In this document: positions 51,585-62,298 of the stretch, in pieces
Layout: each line of letters begins with the position of its first letter
How positions within the stretch are numbered: the stretch's first letter is position 1
Origin: Cupriavidus nantongensis
GTDB taxonomy: Bacteria > Pseudomonadota > Gammaproteobacteria > Burkholderiales > Burkholderiaceae
Reading direction: 5' to 3'
DNA length: 64,000 bases
Assembly: GCF_001598055.1 (NCBI RefSeq)
Contig: NZ_CP014844.1
Location: 4,181,642-4,245,641, forward strand
Program-made: the position numbers and the translations under genes
The notes under the pieces: generated by a model
Seen by the model: the letters and a program-made list of their open reading frames with translations, nothing else
Told to the model about the DNA's origin: nothing
Database searches by the model: none

Positions 51585-53618
51585 TTAGATAAGGGTGTCC
51601 TTCACCGTACGGACCACATTGTCGACGGTAAAGCCGAAGTGCTTGAACAGCACGCCGGCCGGGGCCGATTCGCCGAAGGTATCGATGCCCACCACCGCTT
51701 GGACCTGGTACTTCCACCAGAAGTCCGTCACGCCGGCCTCGACCGCCACGCGCGGCACGCCGGCCGGCAGCACGCTGGCCTTGTAGGCGGTGTCCTGCTT
51801 GTCGAACACGGTGGTCGCGGGAATCGACACCACGCGCACGTGCACGCCCTCGGCGGCCAGTGCGTCGGCGGCGCCTACGGCCAGGCCGACTTCCGAGCCG
51901 GTCGCCAGGATCACGGCGTCCGGACGGCTAGTCTTCGGATTCACGCTGTCGCGCAGCACGTAGCCGCCGCGCGCGATATTGGCGCGGGTGGCATCGTCGC
52001 GCTGCTGGAACGGCAGGTTCTGGCGGCTGAAGATCAGGCAGCTCGGGCCGTTCTCGCGGCGGATCGCCTCGGCCCACGCCACGGCGGTCTCGGTGGTGTC
52101 GGCGGTACGCCAGACGTCCATATTCGGGATCAGGCGCAGGCTGGCGACGTGCTCGATCGACTGGTGCGTCGGGCCGTCCTCGCCCAGGCCGATCGAGTCA
52201 TGGGTGAACACGAACAGCGAGCGGATCTTCATCAGCGCCGCCATGCGCAGCGCATTGCGGCTGTAGTCCGAGAACGTCAGGAAGGTCGCGCCGTAGGGGA
52301 TGTAGCCGCCATGCAGCGCGATGCCGTTCATGATCGCGCTCATGCCGAACTCGCGCACGCCGTAGTTGATGTGGTTACCCCAGGCATCGACGCGCACCGC
52401 CTTGCTGCCCGACCAGTTGGTCAGGTTCGAGCCGGTCAGGTCGGCCGAGCCGCCGAGGAACTCCGGCAGCACCGGGCCGAAGGCCTCGATGGTGTTCTGG
52501 CTGGCCTTGCGGGTGGCGATGGTCTCGGCCTTTTCCTCGCACTTGGCGATAAAGGCTTCGACCGCGGCGTCGAATGAGCCCGGCAGCTCGCCCTTCATGC
52601 GGCGGGTGAACTCGCTGGCCTCGTACGGGTGGCGCTCGGCATACGATTCGAACAGCGCGTTCCAGGCGCGCTCGAGCGCCTGGCCGTTGGCCTTGGCGTC
52701 CCAGGCGTCGTAGACCTCGGCCGGCACCTCGAACGGGGCGTGGGCCCAGCCCAGCGCCTCGCGCGTGGCCAGCACCTCGGCACCGCCCAGCGGGGCGCCG
52801 TGCACGTCGTGGCCGCCTTCCTTGTTGGGCGCGCCCTTGCCGATCTTGGTGCGGCAGCAGATCAGGGTCGGCTTGTCGCTGGCCTTGGCCTGCGCGATGG
52901 CGTTGTCGACCGCGACCACGTCGTGGCCGTCGATGCCGCGGATCACGTTCCAGCCGTAGGCCTCGAAACGCTTCGGGGTGTCGTCGTTGAACCAGTGCAC
53001 CACGTCGCCGTCGATCGAGATGCCGTTGTCATCCCACAGCGCAATCAGCTTGTTCAGCTTCAGCGTGCCGGCCAGCGAGCAGGCCTCGTGCGAGATGCCT
53101 TCCATCAGGCAGCCGTCGCCCAGGAACACATAGGTGTAGTGGTCGACGATGTCGAAGCCAGGGCGGTTGAATTCCTCGCCCAGCAGGCGCTCGGCCAGCG
53201 CCATGCCGACGGCGTTGGTGATGCCCTGGCCGAGCGGGCCGGTGGTGGTTTCCACGCCCGGGGTGATGCCGTATTCCGGGTGGCCGGCGGTCTTGCTGTG
53301 CAGCTGGCGGAAGTTCTTCAGCTCTTCGATCGGCAGGTCATAGCCGGTCAGGTGCAGCAGCGCGTAGATCAGCATCGAGCCGTGGCCGTTGGACAGCACG
53401 AAGCGGTCGCGGTCGGCCCACTGCGGGTTGCTCGGGTTGTGCTTCAGGTGCCGGCCCCACAGCGCCACGGCGATGTCTGCCATGCCCATCGGCGCACCGG
53501 GGTGGCCGGAATTGGCCTGCTGGACGGCGTCCATGGCAAGCACGCGGATGGCGTCGGCCATCAGCTTGGCGGGCTGGGAAGCAAAGGGACTTGTGGCGGG
53601 ATGGGCAAGGGCGGACAT
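51585..53618 (-). CDS. tktA: Transketolase
   Basis: A 677-residue thiamine-diphosphate enzyme that moves two-carbon units between sugar phosphates in the pentose phosphate and Calvin pathways. The ThDP motif is [15 protein letters not shown] near residue 160. Active-site blocks [16 protein letters not shown] and [17 protein letters not shown] are both present. Length matches E. coli TktA (663). First gene of tktA-gapA. It is not next to CO2-fixation genes, so it is probably the housekeeping copy. Confidence 0.97.
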   Translation of the reverse strand: MSALAHPATSPFASQPAKLMADAIRVLAMDAVQQANSGHPGAPMGMADIAVALWGRHLKHNPSNPQWADRDRFVLSNGHGSMLIYALLHLTGYDLPIEELKNFRQLHSKTAGHPEYGITPGVETTTGPLGQGITNAVGMALAERLLGEEFNRPGFDIVDHYTYVFLGDGCLMEGISHEACSLAGTLKLNKLIALWDDNGISIDGDVVHWFNDDTPKRFEAYGWNVIRGIDGHDVVAVDNAIAQAKASDKPTLICCRTKIGKGAPNKEGGHDVHGAPLGGAEVLATREALGWAHAPFEVPAEVYDAWDAKANGQALERAWNALFESYAERHPYEASEFTRRMKGELPGSFDAAVEAFIAKCEEKAETIATRKASQNTIEAFGPVLPEFLGGSADLTGSNLTNWSGSKAVRVDAWGNHINYGVREFGMSAIMNGIALHGGYIPYGATFLTFSDYSRNALRMAALMKIRSLFVFTHDSIGLGEDGPTHQSIEHVASLRLIPNMDVWRTADTTETAVAWAEAIRRENGPSCLIFSRQNLPFQQRDDATRANIARGGYVLRDSVNPKTSRPDAVILATGSEVGLAVGAADALAAEGVHVRVVSIPATTVFDKQDTAYKASVLPAGVPRVAVEAGVTDFWWKYQVQAVVGIDTFGESAPAGVLFKHFGFTVDNVVRTVKDTLI

Positions 53619-53942
53619 GCGGGCGGATTCGGCGTGAGCCTTGGCGGCAGGAAAACCGCAATTTTAGCAGAAGCTAGGGGGTTTTCCGGACTCCCGGACG
53701 CCCCCTCGGCCGAGTCCGGGCGATCATCGCAGGCCGCCCGCACCGCTGCATGCCGGCAACCGGAACTATCCGGGGCCCGGCATGCCTGATGCTTCACCCC
53801 GGCACCGTGGCGAGGACGCGGCGCGGACCGTGGCGCGGCACTTCGACAGCGTAGCGCGGCACGCGTAAGATGCACTCTCGCACCGCGCGGCACGCCGTCG
53901 CGCCGGGTTTCCCGCAACCAGGAGACGATCAAGGAGACGATC
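53619..53942. other. tktA/VOC divergent intergenic region (324 bp)
   Basis: GC-rich gap between divergent genes. I see no clear promoter hexamers and no gene. The last 24 bases form a perfect tandem repeat of a 12-mer carrying the ribosome-binding sequence of the next gene. Confidence 0.6.
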
Positions 53943-53943
53943 A
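53920..53943 (+). repeat. Tandem duplication of a ribosome-binding segment
   Basis: AGGAGACGATCA occurs twice back to back (53920-53931, 53932-53943), so two Shine-Dalgarno sequences precede the ATG at 53943. The second copy is at the normal distance. Confidence 0.85.
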
Positions 53944-54377
53944 TGAGCAGACCGGCCAACACCCCCTGGCTCACCCCCTACCTGACCGTCGCCAACGGCC
54001 GCGCCGCGCTGGACTTCTATGGCCGCGCCTTCGGCTTCACCCCCGGCAACGTGGTCGACGAAAACGGCGTCCCCACGCACGCCGAGATGCACTACCAGGG
54101 CCAGCTGGTGGTGATGTTCGCGCCCGAGGGCGCATGGGGCAGCACCGCGCGCACGCCACGCTCGCTCGGCGTGGAATGCCCGCAGACTTTCTATGTCTAT
54201 TGCGACGATGTCGACGCCATGCACCAGCGCGCGGTCGATGCCGGCGCGGTCAGCCTGATGGCACCCGCCGACCAGTTCTGGGGCGACCGCTACTGCATGG
54301 TCGAGGATCCCGACGGCTACCGCTGGGGCTTCGGCAAGCCGCTGGCCCAGGCGAACCAGGCAGGCCAGGCAAGCTGA
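53943..54377 (+). CDS. VOC superfamily protein (PhnB/glyoxalase-like)
   Basis: A 144-residue protein with the PhnB-type vicinal oxygen chelate fold: WLTPYLTVANGRAALDFYGRAFGF at the start, THAEMHYQGQLVVMFAPEG, and the closing MVEDPDGYRWGFGKP. Substrate unknown. Its stop TGA shares its A with the ATG of rsmE, so it is translationally coupled to that rRNA methyltransferase, although no functional link is known. Confidence 0.88.
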   Translation: MSRPANTPWLTPYLTVANGRAALDFYGRAFGFTPGNVVDENGVPTHAEMHYQGQLVVMFAPEGAWGSTARTPRSLGVECPQTFYVYCDDVDAMHQRAVDAGAVSLMAPADQFWGDRYCMVEDPDGYRWGFGKPLAQANQAGQAS

Positions 54378-55138
54378 TGGCGCCAAGATTTTTTGTCGGC
54401 GGCGCGGATACCGTGCTGGCCGCCGAGTCCGATTTCCCGCTGCCCGAACCGGTGGTGCGCCACGCGCAGGTGCTGCGCCTGGCGCCGGGCGACGCCATCA
54501 CCCTGTTCGACGGCCGCGGCGGCAGCCACGCCGCCACGCTGGTCGAACTGGGCAAGCGCCACGCGCTGGCCCGCATCGGCGCGCATGACGCGGCCGAGGC
54601 CGAGCCGCCCTTCCGCGTCACGCTGGCGCAGGGGCTGGCCGGCGGCGACAAGATGGACTGGCTGATCGAGAAAGCGGTCGAACTCGGCGTCGCGGCGATC
54701 CAGCCGCTGCAGGCCAGCCGCTCGGTGGTGCGCCTGTCCGGCGAGCGCGCACAGAAGCGCCACGCGCACTGGCAGGCGCTGGTCCAAGCCGCCTGCGAGC
54801 AATGCGGCCGAAATCGTTTGCCGGCGGTGGCGGAGGTCACTAACTTGGATACGTGGCTGGCGCGCGCAGACCGGTCCGGCAACGGCGGCACCAGGCTGCT
54901 GGTGTCGCCGCGTGCCGCGCAAGCGCTGCCGGCGCTGGTGGCGGAACGGCGCGAGACGCTGCTGGCCGATGGCATCACCCTGCTGATCGGCCCCGAAGGC
55001 GGCCTGGCCCCCGAAGAAGAACAGGCCGCGCTGCAGGCCGGTTTCACCGGCGTGTCGCTCGGCCCGCGCATCCTGCGCACGGAAACCGCCGGGCTGGCAT
55101 GCCTGGCAACCCTGAACGCCTTGCTGGGCGGATTCTGA
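54377..55138 (+). CDS. rsmE: 16S rRNA m3U1498 methyltransferase RsmE
   Basis: A 253-residue SPOUT-class methyltransferase. It opens MAPRFFVGG, has an N-terminal PUA-like domain (HAQVLRLAPGDAITLFDGRGG) and the knotted SAM-binding C-terminus with LLIGPEGGLAPEEE and LGPRILRTETAGLACLA. The catalytic-region KMDWLIEKAVELGV is also typical. Length matches E. coli RsmE (243). The ATG at 54377 overlaps the upstream VOC stop. Confidence 0.95.
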   Translation: MAPRFFVGGADTVLAAESDFPLPEPVVRHAQVLRLAPGDAITLFDGRGGSHAATLVELGKRHALARIGAHDAAEAEPPFRVTLAQGLAGGDKMDWLIEKAVELGVAAIQPLQASRSVVRLSGERAQKRHAHWQALVQAACEQCGRNRLPAVAEVTNLDTWLARADRSGNGGTRLLVSPRAAQALPALVAERRETLLADGITLLIGPEGGLAPEEEQAALQAGFTGVSLGPRILRTETAGLACLATLNALLGGF

Positions 55139-55195
55139 CGACGGGGCCACCCCGGCCCTGTGTCACCTTGCAACCCTGACTGAAAGGAGTCGACC

Positions 55196-55828
55196 ATGGG
55201 ACTACTCGATAGCGTGCTGGGCGGTGTGCTCGGACAGCTCGGCGGCGCGCGCGGAGAGAACGGCCAGGGCGGCCAGGCCGGCGGGCTCGACCCCAAGCTG
55301 ATGATGGCGCTCGGCCTGCTGGCAACGCTGGCCATGCGCAGCCGCGCGCAAGGCGGCGATGCCGCCGGCGGCGGAGCCGCGGCCGATGATGGCCTGGGCG
55401 GGCTGGGCAGCCTCGGCGGGCTGCTGGGCGGCATGCTCGGCGGCGGCGCCAGCGCTGGCACCGCGCCGGGCGGCGCTACCGGCGGACTCGACCTGGGCTC
55501 GCTGCTCGGCGGCCTGCTGGGCGGCCAGGGCGGCGCGCCCGCCAACAGCCAGGCGCTGGGCGCTGCCGCTGGCGGCATCGGCGCGCTGCAGCAAATCCTG
55601 GCGCAGGCCGGGCTGGGCGAGCAGGTCAATTCATGGATCGGCAGCGGCGCCAACCAGCCGGTCACGCCGTCGGCGCTGAGCGACGCGCTCAACGACACCG
55701 GCGCGCTGCAGTCGCTGGCGCAGAGCACCGGCATGTCACAGGACGACGTCGCGGCGCAACTGAGCGAAGGCCTGCCGGAGCTGATCGACCGGCTCACGCC
55801 GCATGGCCACCTGCCGGCGCAGGAATAG
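55196..55828 (+). CDS. DUF937/YidB-like glycine-rich protein
   Basis: A 210-residue protein. It begins MGLLDSVLGGVLGQLGG, has a very Gly/Ala/Leu-rich middle (about residues 60-125) with repeated LGGLLGG-type units, and a conserved C-terminal YidB-like domain (about 128-205: IGALQQILAQAGLGEQVNSW, IGSGANQPVTPSAL, LAQSTGMSQDDVAAQLSEGL). The role of this family is unknown. No signal peptide is seen. Single gene with AAAGGAG upstream and a strong terminator after it. Confidence 0.88.
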   Translation: MGLLDSVLGGVLGQLGGARGENGQGGQAGGLDPKLMMALGLLATLAMRSRAQGGDAAGGGAAADDGLGGLGSLGGLLGGMLGGGASAGTAPGGATGGLDLGSLLGGLLGGQGGAPANSQALGAAAGGIGALQQILAQAGLGEQVNSWIGSGANQPVTPSALSDALNDTGALQSLAQSTGMSQDDVAAQLSEGLPELIDRLTPHGHLPAQE

Positions 55829-55849
55829 CGCGGCACTGCCCCAACATGC

Positions 55850-55875
55850 AAAAAGCCCGCATCAGCGGGCTTTTT
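55850..55875. terminator. Bidirectional terminator between DUF937 gene and barstar gene
   Basis: AAAAAGCCCGC-ATCA-GCGGGCTTTTT (55850-55875), an 11-bp stem with A-run and T-run, between convergent genes ending at 55828 and 55909. Confidence 0.92.
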
Positions 55876-55908
55876 GTCTGGTACGCCGTGGAACGGCAGT
55901 CAGCGCGG

Positions 55909-56526
55909 TCAGGCGAACGAATAGAACACGCGGAACTGCACCTTGCGCTCGCCCCAGAACTCGGCGGCGTCGCGGAACACGTCGAGCAGCACCTCGCGCG
56001 CTTCCTTGTCGAACTTCTGCGCGATCGGCAAGCCCTCCAGCACGATCACGAAACCCGGCTGCGGGCCAGCCTTGTAGATCATGTCGGTCAGGCAGTCGGC
56101 GAGCGCGTCGAAATTCTTGCCGAAATGCTTGGGGAAGGTGAACGAGGTGGCGATGGTTTCCAGGATCTCCGCCTTGCTCGCGCAATGCGCGCAATTGGCA
56201 TAGAGGAAATGCTGGCCGAGGTCGGCCGCGGCCTGCGCCAGTTCCGGCACGCGGAAGGCGCGGATCGACTGGACGATGTTCGGACGCACCGTCTTGAACA
56301 GGTTCATGGCCCCCTCGCTGGTGCCGTCGTTCCAACCGGGACCGGCGGGCATGGCCACGGGCGCGGTCGCGGGCGGGAGTTTTTGCATGAGCTCGTGGCT
56401 CGGCATCATCAGCACGTTGTCGTATAGGTTCTGGGCCTGCTGCTGAGCCCGCTGCCAGCCATCTCCGGCGCCGCGCTCTTCGCGGGCGGCAAGGGCGTCG
56501 CCCAGTCCGAAAATGTCAGTCATCAT
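55909..56526 (-). CDS. Barstar-family RNase inhibitor with long N-terminal extension
   Basis: A 205-residue cytoplasmic protein. The C-terminal 100 residues match barstar: FPKHFGKNFDALADCLTDM with D140 and D144 at the positions of the barnase-binding D35/D39 region, followed by FVIVLEGLPIA and a final helix. Classical barstar is about 90 residues; here about 105 extra N-terminal residues precede it, with no motif I know. The ATG at 56526 overlaps the RNase stop in an ATGA, so the inhibitor is made together with the enzyme. A second ATG follows immediately at 56523. Confidence 0.87.
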   Translation of the reverse strand: MMTDIFGLGDALAAREERGAGDGWQRAQQQAQNLYDNVLMMPSHELMQKLPPATAPVAMPAGPGWNDGTSEGAMNLFKTVRPNIVQSIRAFRVPELAQAAADLGQHFLYANCAHCASKAEILETIATSFTFPKHFGKNFDALADCLTDMIYKAGPQPGFVIVLEGLPIAQKFDKEAREVLLDVFRDAAEFWGERKVQFRVFYSFA

Positions 56527-56912
56527 TTGAGTATCCGTTTGAAGCTGTTGTAGTGGTCTTCCGTGTAGTAACAATCGTTGGCAGCGCGCTGTTCCCCGCC
56601 GCAGACGATCCGCTTGGCTCCCCGGTTCCGGCTCCTGGCGCTCTTGACCGTGTATTCGCGGTAGTAACCGCGTTCTTTTAGCGGCAGGATGCGTTCGTAG
56701 TTGCCGAATCGCGAGCCGTCCTTGTCATACGGGAACGGGCCGCCGGCTTCAATGCGCTCCAGGGTCTGCCGCGCTTCGTTGGGCAACTGCTGCACTGCAA
56801 TGGTTCCCAGCCCTTCGGTCTGTGCCTGGCGCGCCAGCGTCGGTTGCGCCAGGGCCAGCACCAGCGCCGCGCCGGTCAGGGACCGGGCCAGCATGCGCGT
56901 TGCGTGCCGCAT
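56523..56912 (-). CDS. Secreted guanyl-specific ribonuclease (RNase Sa/barnase family)
   Basis: A 129-residue exported RNase. A signal peptide is seen (MRHATRMLARSLTGAALVLA...TLA, about residues 1-27). The mature part is close to RNase Sa: GGPFPYDKDGSRFGNYERILP, then GYYREYTV with catalytic E86, R97 and R101 in RNRGAKRI, and H120 in TEDHYNSF. C104 and C114 could form a disulfide. Start set at the ATG at 56912; a GTG at 56933 is in frame. Coupled to a barstar gene downstream. Confidence 0.9.
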   Translation of the reverse strand: MRHATRMLARSLTGAALVLALAQPTLARQAQTEGLGTIAVQQLPNEARQTLERIEAGGPFPYDKDGSRFGNYERILPLKERGYYREYTVKSARSRNRGAKRIVCGGEQRAANDCYYTEDHYNSFKRILK

Positions 56913-57176
56913 CGGAGAAACTTGGAAACCCACGTTGCTTGTGTCTTGGTTGAACCGGAAATCGAGCCTGCCGCTGGTTGGGTAGACGATCTGTCCGGGC
57001 CACCCTGGCCTGCCCCCTCTGCGCTCTCATGAAGCGTCGCGCGAGGAATGCCGGCCGCACCGGGGCGCTCATGGCGAGCGCCTGTATCAAAGGCGTAAGG
57101 TTACGCGCATGCACGCAATTAATCAATCCCGGTGCTATTGCAGCGCAATTTCTTCAATTGTTTCAATATGTTAAGC

Positions 57177-57192
57177 GTATGTGTGCGCATAC
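57177..57192. promoter_or_regulatory. Near-palindrome upstream of the RNase gene
   Basis: GTATGTGTGCGCATAC, palindromic at 12 of 16 positions (all but two base pairs), in an AT-rich patch between maeB and the RNase gene. Possible operator; no evidence of what binds. Confidence 0.3.
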
Positions 57193-57210
57193 TAACCGCC
57201 ATCTTGAGGC

Positions 57211-57240
57211 GATTAAAAAAGCCGGGCGAACCCGGCTTTT
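57211..57240 (-). terminator. Rho-independent terminator of maeB
   Basis: AAAAGCCGGG-CGAA-CCCGGCTTTT (57217-57240); on the minus strand the stem is followed by a further T-run and AAT. It lies 37 bp beyond the maeB stop. Confidence 0.9.
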
Positions 57241-57276
57241 CCTCACACTGGCCCGCGCGGGGCCAGCGCGGTCGGC

Positions 57277-59598
<2,322 letters not shown>

Positions 59599-59989
59599 CG
59601 GCGCATCTTCCAATCGGTGGAGCCGTCATTGACAAGGCGGGGACGATCGGCGGACCGGCTCCACGCGTCCGCCCTTCTCTTCCTTTGGAACCCAGCATTT
59701 TATATAGTGAAAAACTATTTCACAATAAGCCTTTTGCTTGGGGCACCTTTGCGATTCGGTACAATATGCCCCATCCTCCGGGGCAACACCAGCAAGCGTA
59801 GCGTCCGCGCGCCCGAGCGGCGCAGCGCATGGCGGTCATGGCTGTGATGTGCGGCAGTATCTTGCTGAAACGCTGGGTACGCCCCATGCTGACGCCAAGT
59901 GCCCGCTGCGGGATCTGCCGGCAAACGCCGGCGATCTCCCTGGAAAACCGCCGTCACCCCATCCGCCCGCACCGGGCTGCCGCTCGACA
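59599..59989. other. maeB/thiL divergent intergenic region (391 bp)
   Basis: Contains the maeB promoter and inverted repeat (59697-59725) and, for the rightward side, a TACAAT at 59760-59765 with CTTGGG 17 bases upstream, a weak promoter candidate. About 225 bp remain before the thiL ATG; a short open frame there is not protein-like and I do not call it. Confidence 0.6.
59697..59725 (-). promoter_or_regulatory. Candidate maeB promoter overlapped by an inverted repeat
   Basis: Minus strand: TTGTGA (59725-59720), 17-base spacer, TAAAAT (59702-59697). The inverted repeat GTGAAA-AACTA-TTTCAC (59707-59723) fills the spacer and part of the -35, where a bound repressor would block RNA polymerase. 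The maeB start is about 95 bp downstream. Confidence 0.55.
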
Positions 59990-60970
59990 ATGCCCAACGC
60001 CCAGCCCGCCCCGCTTTCCGAATTCGACCTGATCCGCCGCTACTTCACGCGGCCGGTGCGCAAGGCCGCGCTCGGCGTAGGCGACGACTGCGCGCTGATC
60101 GAAGGCCGGCCTGGCCATCATCTCGCCATCAGCACCGACATGCTGGTCAGCGGCCGGCATTTCTTCGCGGACGTGGCGCCGCGCGCGCTCGGCCACAAGG
60201 CGCTGGCGGTGAACCTGTCGGACCTGGCCGCGATGGGCGCCGAGCCCCGCGCCTTCACGCTGGCGCTGGCGCTGCCCGCGGCCGAGCCCGAGTGGCTGGC
60301 CGAACTTGCCGCAGGCATGCTGGCGCTGGCCGACGAACACGGCTGCGAACTGGTGGGCGGCGACACCACGCGCGGCCCGCTGACGCTGTCGCTGACGGTA
60401 TTCGGCGACGTGCCGCTGCGCGCGGCGCTACGCCGCGACGCCGCGCGCCCCGGCGACGATATCTGGATCTCCGGCACCCTGGGCGATGCCCGGCTGGCGC
60501 TGGGCGACTGCCGCGGCGAATGGCTGCTGCCCGAGCCCGAATTCAGCCAGGTCCGGCCGCGCATGGACACACCCACGCCGCGGGTGGCGCTGGGCATGGC
60601 CCTGCGAGGCGTGGCGCATGCAGCACTGGATATCTCCGACGGCCTGGTCGGTGATCTCGGCCATATCCTGGCGCGTTCGCAGGTGGGGGCGCTGGTGGAT
60701 GTCGATGCCCTGCCCCGCTCGGCAGTGCTGGCCGGGCAGCCCGACGCCATCCAGCGCGAATGCGTGCTGGCCGGCGGCGACGACTATGAGCTGTGTTTCA
60801 CCGCGCCCGCCGGCCATCGCGACGCCATTGCGGCCATCAGCGAGCGGCTGGCGCTGCCGCTGACGCGCGTCGGCGCGATCACGCCCGAGCCCGGCCTGCG
60901 GCTGGTCGACCGCGCCGGCAACCCGACCCGCTACGAGGGCGCCAGCTTCGACCATTTCGCAGCCCCCTGA
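59990..60970 (+). CDS. thiL: Thiamine-monophosphate kinase ThiL
   Basis: A 326-residue enzyme that phosphorylates thiamine monophosphate to the active diphosphate. Family marks are LSEFDLIRRYF at the start, GVGDDCALI, LAISTDMLVSGRHFF, HKALAVNLSDLAAMGAEPR, VGGDTTRG and ALDISDGLVGDLGHIL, the Mg/ATP-binding blocks of the PurM/ThiL fold. Start set at the ATG at 59990. It is followed by pgpA after 125 bp, a very common pairing. Confidence 0.96.
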   Translation: MPNAQPAPLSEFDLIRRYFTRPVRKAALGVGDDCALIEGRPGHHLAISTDMLVSGRHFFADVAPRALGHKALAVNLSDLAAMGAEPRAFTLALALPAAEPEWLAELAAGMLALADEHGCELVGGDTTRGPLTLSLTVFGDVPLRAALRRDAARPGDDIWISGTLGDARLALGDCRGEWLLPEPEFSQVRPRMDTPTPRVALGMALRGVAHAALDISDGLVGDLGHILARSQVGALVDVDALPRSAVLAGQPDAIQRECVLAGGDDYELCFTAPAGHRDAIAAISERLALPLTRVGAITPEPGLRLVDRAGNPTRYEGASFDHFAAP

Positions 60971-61095
60971 CACCGGGTCACAGGCATGTCATGATGCCGG
61001 CATCGGCGCCTGCGCGGGCACGGGAGTCCCGCACGCATCGCAGCGCAAGCCGGCCATAACCATAAGCCGTATCCGCATCACACGAGCCAACTTTG

Positions 61096-61662
61096 ATGTC
61101 CACCTTCCCTCCCGGGGCCGCGCCGCGCGACCCCGCCCTGACCCTGGAAGCCGGCCAGACCGTCAAGGTCACGCGCCCGAGCGCGCGCTTCATGCTGGCG
61201 CATCCGGCGCACCTGATTGCCTTCGGCTTCGGCTCGGGCCTGTCGCCGGTCGGCCCCGGCACCGTCGGCACGCTCTACGCCTGGCTGTCGTTCGTGGTGA
61301 TTTCGCTGTGGATCGAGCCCGCCACCTGGCTGTGGATCATCAGCGGCGGCTTCGTGTTGGGCCTGTGGGCGTGCGCCCGCACCGCGCGCGACATGGGCGT
61401 GCACGACCACGGCAGCATGGTCTGGGACGAGATCGTGGCGTTCTGGCTGGTGCTGGCCTTTGTCATGCCGACCGGCTTCTGGGGCCAGTTCGCCGCGTTC
61501 CTGTGGTTCCGGCTGTTCGATATCGCCAAGCCGGCGCCGATCGGCCACTATGACCGCAGCCTGAAAGGCCCGGGCCTGCGCGGCGGCTTCGGCGTGATGT
61601 TCGACGACATCTTCGCGGCGTTCTACACGCTGCTGGTGTTTGCCCTGTGGCGCTCGTTCTGA
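61096..61662 (+). CDS. pgpA: Phosphatidylglycerophosphatase A PgpA
   Basis: A 188-residue inner-membrane lipid phosphatase that makes phosphatidylglycerol. It has GFGSGLSPVGPGTVGTL near residue 47, HGSMVWDEIVAFWLVL, and RLFDIAKPAPIG, the metal-binding and active-site blocks of the family, with about three or four membrane segments. The N-terminal 30 residues are hydrophilic. Start set at the ATG at 61096; TTG at 61093 is in frame. Between thiL and pncC. Confidence 0.95.
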   Translation: MSTFPPGAAPRDPALTLEAGQTVKVTRPSARFMLAHPAHLIAFGFGSGLSPVGPGTVGTLYAWLSFVVISLWIEPATWLWIISGGFVLGLWACARTARDMGVHDHGSMVWDEIVAFWLVLAFVMPTGFWGQFAAFLWFRLFDIAKPAPIGHYDRSLKGPGLRGGFGVMFDDIFAAFYTLLVFALWRSF

Positions 61663-61708
61663 GCGGCGAACGCCAGACTGATTCCCCAAAACAACCCCTG
61701 CACCCATC

Positions 61709-62206
61709 ATGTCCGTCAGCCGCCTGCTCGACCAGCTCGCCATCCAGGCCGGCGTCGCCCTAGCCGACAAATCCCTGATGCTGGCCACCGCCGAATCCTG
61801 CACCGGCGGCCTGGTCGCCGCCGCCATTACCGACGTGTCGGGCTCGTCGGGCTGGTTCGAGCGCGGCTTCGTCACGTATTCCAACGAGGCCAAGTCGACC
61901 ATGCTGGGGGTGCCAGCCAAGCTGATACGCGATCACGGCGCAGTCAGCGAAGAGGTTGCGCGCGCGATGGCGGAAGGGGCGCTGCTGAACAGCCGCGCGC
62001 AGGTGTCGCTGTCGATCACCGGCGTCGCCGGCCCCAACGGCGGCACCCCGGAAAAACCCGTCGGCATGGTGTGCTTTGGCTGGAGCAACCGCATCACCAC
62101 CATCGTCGAGACCCAGCGCTTTCCCGGCGACCGCGCACAGATCCGGCGCCAGGCGGCCGAGCACGCGATGCGGGGCCTGGTGGAGTTGCTGCGCAACGAG
62201 GCCTGA
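61709..62206 (+). CDS. pncC: Nicotinamide-nucleotide amidohydrolase PncC (CinA C-terminal family)
   Basis: A 165-residue stand-alone CinA-C domain that deamidates nicotinamide mononucleotide in NAD recycling. TAESCTGGLVAAAITDVSGSS near the N-terminus and SITGVAGPNGGTPEKPVGMV near residue 95 are the family active-site blocks. Length matches E. coli YgaD/PncC (165). It follows pgpA by 46 bp and ends at a strong shared terminator. Confidence 0.95.
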   Translation: MSVSRLLDQLAIQAGVALADKSLMLATAESCTGGLVAAAITDVSGSSGWFERGFVTYSNEAKSTMLGVPAKLIRDHGAVSEEVARAMAEGALLNSRAQVSLSITGVAGPNGGTPEKPVGMVCFGWSNRITTIVETQRFPGDRAQIRRQAAEHAMRGLVELLRNEA

Positions 62207-62244
62207 AACGGCCCTGAAGGCCCGCCGCCGTAAGCAGCCCGATC

Positions 62245-62283
62245 CAACAAAAAACCGCGCACAGCAGGCGCGGTTTTTTGTTG
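62245..62283. terminator. Bidirectional terminator between pncC and pyrF
   Basis: A perfect 16-bp inverted repeat (62245-62260 and 62268-62283) with a seven-base loop, containing AAAAAACCGCGC and its complement, so each side ends in an A- or T-run. It serves convergent pncC and pyrF. Confidence 0.93.
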
Positions 62284-62298
62284 TGCCGCGTGCGGCGG

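Larger units (their letters stand above)
56913..57276. other. RNase upstream region and maeB terminator (364 bp)
   Basis: Contains the presumed promoter region of the RNase/barstar pair, including an AT-rich patch at about 57105-57215 with several ATT/AAT runs and the 16-bp near-palindrome at 57177-57192, and the maeB terminator at 57217-57240. No additional gene is supported. Confidence 0.6.

Noticed and set aside
59829..60032. A 67-codon plus-strand ORF just upstream of thiL
   Set aside because: It overlaps the thiL start in another frame, has no ribosome site and its translation resembles random high-GC sequence.
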